Source of the DNA: Lachnospiraceae bacterium | Lineage (GTDB): Bacteria > Bacillota > Clostridia > Lachnospirales > Lachnospiraceae | Direction: 5' to 3' | Assembly (NCBI GenBank): GCA_009774155.1 | Contig: VSNE01000124.1 | Location: 1 to 7,761 of the forward strand | DNA: 7,761 nucleotides | Part shown: piece after piece, positions 6,248-7,761 of the stretch | Position numbering within the stretch: position 1 is the stretch's first letter | How the letters are laid out: every line of letters begins with the position of its first letter | Program-made: the position numbers and the translations under genes | The notes under the pieces: model-generated | Database searches by the model: none | Told to the model about the DNA's origin: nothing | The model's input: only the letters and a program-made list of their open reading frames with translations

Positions 6248-6764
6248 AAATAAATTACTTTTCCGTCCCTGGGGAATTATTTTGACGACGCTGCTGCTTG
6301 TGCTTCTGGACCAGATAACGAAGGGGCTGGCGGTGCGGTTTTTAAAGGATCAGAAGCCGTTTGTTATATGGGAGGGTGTTTTTGAGCTTCATTATCTGGA
6401 AAACCGGGGAGCCGCCTTCGGAATGCTTCAGGGACAGAGAACATTTTTTCTGATGATTGGAATCGCAGTGTTTGCAGGGGCTCTGTATTTGTTCCGCCAT
6501 ATGTCAAAGGACATCAGATTCTGGCCTCTTCGATTCATTGCGGTCGGTATTCTGGCGGGGGCGTGGGGCAATATGCTGGATCGCCTGAGGCTGTCCTATG
6601 TGGTGGATTTCTTCTATTTTAAGCTGATTGATTTTCCGATTTTCAATGTGGCGGATATCTATGTAAGCGTAGGTACTGCAGCGCTTGTGGCGCTGATTTT
6701 GTTTTATTATAAGGATGAGGAGCTTAACCATCTTCTGGACAGGAGGAAGAAGAGAGAATTATGA
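6240..6764 (+). CDS. lspA: lipoprotein signal peptidase (signal peptidase II)
   Basis: LspA is an integral membrane aspartic peptidase that cleaves the signal peptide of diacylglyceryl-modified prolipoproteins just before the lipidated cysteine. The 174-residue protein has four hydrophobic segments (about 12-33, 68-86, 95-113 and 140-162). It carries the conserved blocks LLDQITK (Asp24), ENRGAAFG (54-61), AGAWGNMLDR (106-115), VVDF (Asp123) and FNVAD (Asp139). Asp123 and Asp139 correspond to the catalytic pair in structurally studied LspA. The start at 6240 overlaps the aroB stop, with GAGGAGA at 6227-6233 as RBS. Its own stop overlaps the rluD start as ATGA, so aroB, lspA and rluD are translationally linked. 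The lipobox-bearing carboxypeptidase upstream in this window is a probable substrate. Confidence 0.97.
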   Translation: MNKNKLLFRPWGIILTTLLLVLLDQITKGLAVRFLKDQKPFVIWEGVFELHYLENRGAAFGMLQGQRTFFLMIGIAVFAGALYLFRHMSKDIRFWPLRFIAVGILAGAWGNMLDRLRLSYVVDFFYFKLIDFPIFNVADIYVSVGTAALVALILFYYKDEELNHLLDRRKKREL

Positions 6765-7669
6765 ATGTTTTCAGGCTGGAGGCAGATGAAAGCTGTATGG
6801 GTGAGAGGGTAGATAAATTTTTAAGCCTTATGCTGCCCGGAAAATCCCGCTCCTATCTGCAGAAAATAATCGGAGAAGGCAGTGTTCTGGTGAACGGGAA
6901 GCCTGTGAAGGCAAGCTGCCGGCTGGAGGATCAGGATGAAGTGCTGATTCATCTGCCGGAGCTTACGGAACCAAAGATAGAGGCCGAGAATATTCCCCTG
7001 GACATTCTCTATGAAGATGCGGATCTTCTGATAGTAAATAAGCCTAAGGGAATGGTGGTGCATCCTTCCGCAGGACACAGCTCCGGGACTTTGGTAAATG
7101 CAGTCATGTATCACTGCAGGGGACAATTATCGGGTATTAACGGAAGTCTGCGTCCGGGAATTGTTCACCGTATTGACAAGGATACGACAGGGGCGCTGGT
7201 TGTCTGCAAAAACGACTATGCGCACAGTCATGTGGCAGAACAGTTAAAAGTACATTCGATTACAAGGAAATACCGTGCGGTTGTGAACGGCGTTATCAGA
7301 GAAGAGGACGGCGTGATTGACGCGCCGATCGGGAGACATCCTGCGGAACGTAAGAGGATGGCTGTCAATGAGAAAAACGGCAGACGTGCGGTGACCCATT
7401 ACAGAGTGCTTCACAGATTTGCAAACCATACCTATATTGAGTGCGAGCTGGAAACCGGCCGTACCCATCAAATCCGTGTCCATATGGCCTTTATCCGTCA
7501 TCCGATTCTCGGAGATACGGTGTACGGTCCGGAGAAAAATCCCTATCATCTGGAGGGACAGACCCTTCATGCACAGATATTAGGGCTGATTCATCCGGTG
7601 ACAGGGGAGTATATAGAGGTGGAGGCTCCGCTTCCCGAATATTTTCAAAAGCTGTTGAAAAAGCTTTGA
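6761..7669 (+). CDS. rluD: RluD/RluA-family 23S rRNA pseudouridine synthase
   Basis: The 302-residue enzyme isomerises uridine to pseudouridine in RNA. Its N-terminal S4 RNA-binding domain is visible at about 14-75 (RVDKFLS, SRSYLQKIIGEGSVLVNGK). The catalytic domain follows, with LIVNKPKGMVVHPS (90-103), GIVHRIDKDTTGALVV (133-148; Asp139 is the catalytic residue), RKYRAVVNG (169-177), GRTHQIRVHMA (233-243) and HPILGDTVYG (247-256). This domain order matches RluD and its Bacillus homologue YlyB. The exact target uridines cannot be read from sequence, so RluC-like specificity remains possible. It starts in the lspA stop (ATGA at 6761-6764), with AGGAGG at 6741-6746 somewhat distant. The lspA-rluD pair is common in Firmicutes. 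No strong terminator follows within the window. Confidence 0.93.
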   Translation: MNVFRLEADESCMGERVDKFLSLMLPGKSRSYLQKIIGEGSVLVNGKPVKASCRLEDQDEVLIHLPELTEPKIEAENIPLDILYEDADLLIVNKPKGMVVHPSAGHSSGTLVNAVMYHCRGQLSGINGSLRPGIVHRIDKDTTGALVVCKNDYAHSHVAEQLKVHSITRKYRAVVNGVIREEDGVIDAPIGRHPAERKRMAVNEKNGRRAVTHYRVLHRFANHTYIECELETGRTHQIRVHMAFIRHPILGDTVYGPEKNPYHLEGQTLHAQILGLIHPVTGEYIEVEAPLPEYFQKLLKKL

Positions 7670-7704
7670 AAATCAAATTTTATAAAAAAATATGTCGATA
7701 CCGC

Positions 7705-7733
7705 TTGAACTATTCATAGCATTGTACTATAAT
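7705..7733 (+). promoter_or_regulatory. SigA-type promoter for a gene beyond the right edge
   Basis: TTGAAC (7705-7710), a 17-base spacer and a perfect TATAAT (7728-7733) form a near-consensus promoter in the AT-rich spacer after rluD. Transcription would begin around 7740 and run out of the window. The spacer holds no other gene or structured site that I can support. Confidence 0.75.
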
Positions 7734-7761
7734 ATCTACCTGAGAAAGTTTATAAAGTTTA

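Noticed and set aside
7641..7690. Possible terminator after rluD (TTTTCAAAAGC with GCTTTGAAAA, then AT-rich sequence)
   Set aside because: The stem is AT-rich, needs a bulged base, overlaps the coding end, and is not followed by a clean T-run. It is too weak to call.
7441..7719. 92-residue plus-strand reading frame overlapping the rluD end
   Set aside because: It is an alternative frame of the conserved pseudouridine synthase domain, rich in Ser, Arg and Gly from frame shadowing. It would also run into the promoter region at the right edge.

Overview
The window is a densely packed, single-strand stretch of housekeeping genes: every gene lies on the + strand. It most resembles a low-to-moderate GC Clostridia chromosome, probably Lachnospiraceae. 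The reasons are the Firmicutes-type SepF and YlmE/YggS pair, consensus SigA-like promoters, strong AGGAGG ribosome binding sites, and the rodA-mgsA and lspA-rluD neighbourhoods. The family assignment is an inference from gene content and order; no 16S or other marker is present. No RNA gene, mobile element, CRISPR array or clear sign of horizontal transfer was seen, and no intergenic gap exceeds about 110 bases.

Layout. (1) 3-1801: the 3' end of a FtsW/RodA-family gene, methylglyoxal synthase (mgsA), and a lipoprotein D,D-carboxypeptidase whose start overlaps mgsA by 17 bases. These look like the tail of one operon. (2) 1805-2334: a self-contained unit of one small P-loop protein of unknown function, with its own extended -10 promoter, a near-consensus RBS and an intrinsic terminator. 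(3) 2381-5026: an operon of a membrane-anchored HlyD-like protein, the PLP homeostasis protein YggS, and the FtsZ-binding division protein SepF. (4) 5073-7669: a hairpin that may terminate or attenuate, followed by aroB, lspA and rluD, which overlap end to start. (5) 7670-7761: a short spacer with a good promoter facing a gene beyond the window.

The common theme is the cell envelope: septal or lateral wall synthesis (RodA/FtsW), peptide trimming (D,D-carboxypeptidase), division (SepF) and lipoprotein maturation (LspA). LspA would process the D,D-carboxypeptidase encoded upstream, because that protein has a lipobox. MgsA, AroB and RluD are metabolic or RNA-modification genes carried in the same transcripts.

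No dramatic undescribed system was found. The points most worth a second look are the non-canonical active-site motif of MgsA (Glu where the known catalytic base is Asp), the HlyD-like protein without a transporter placed directly upstream of yggS-sepF, and the orphan P-loop protein with its own transcription unit.
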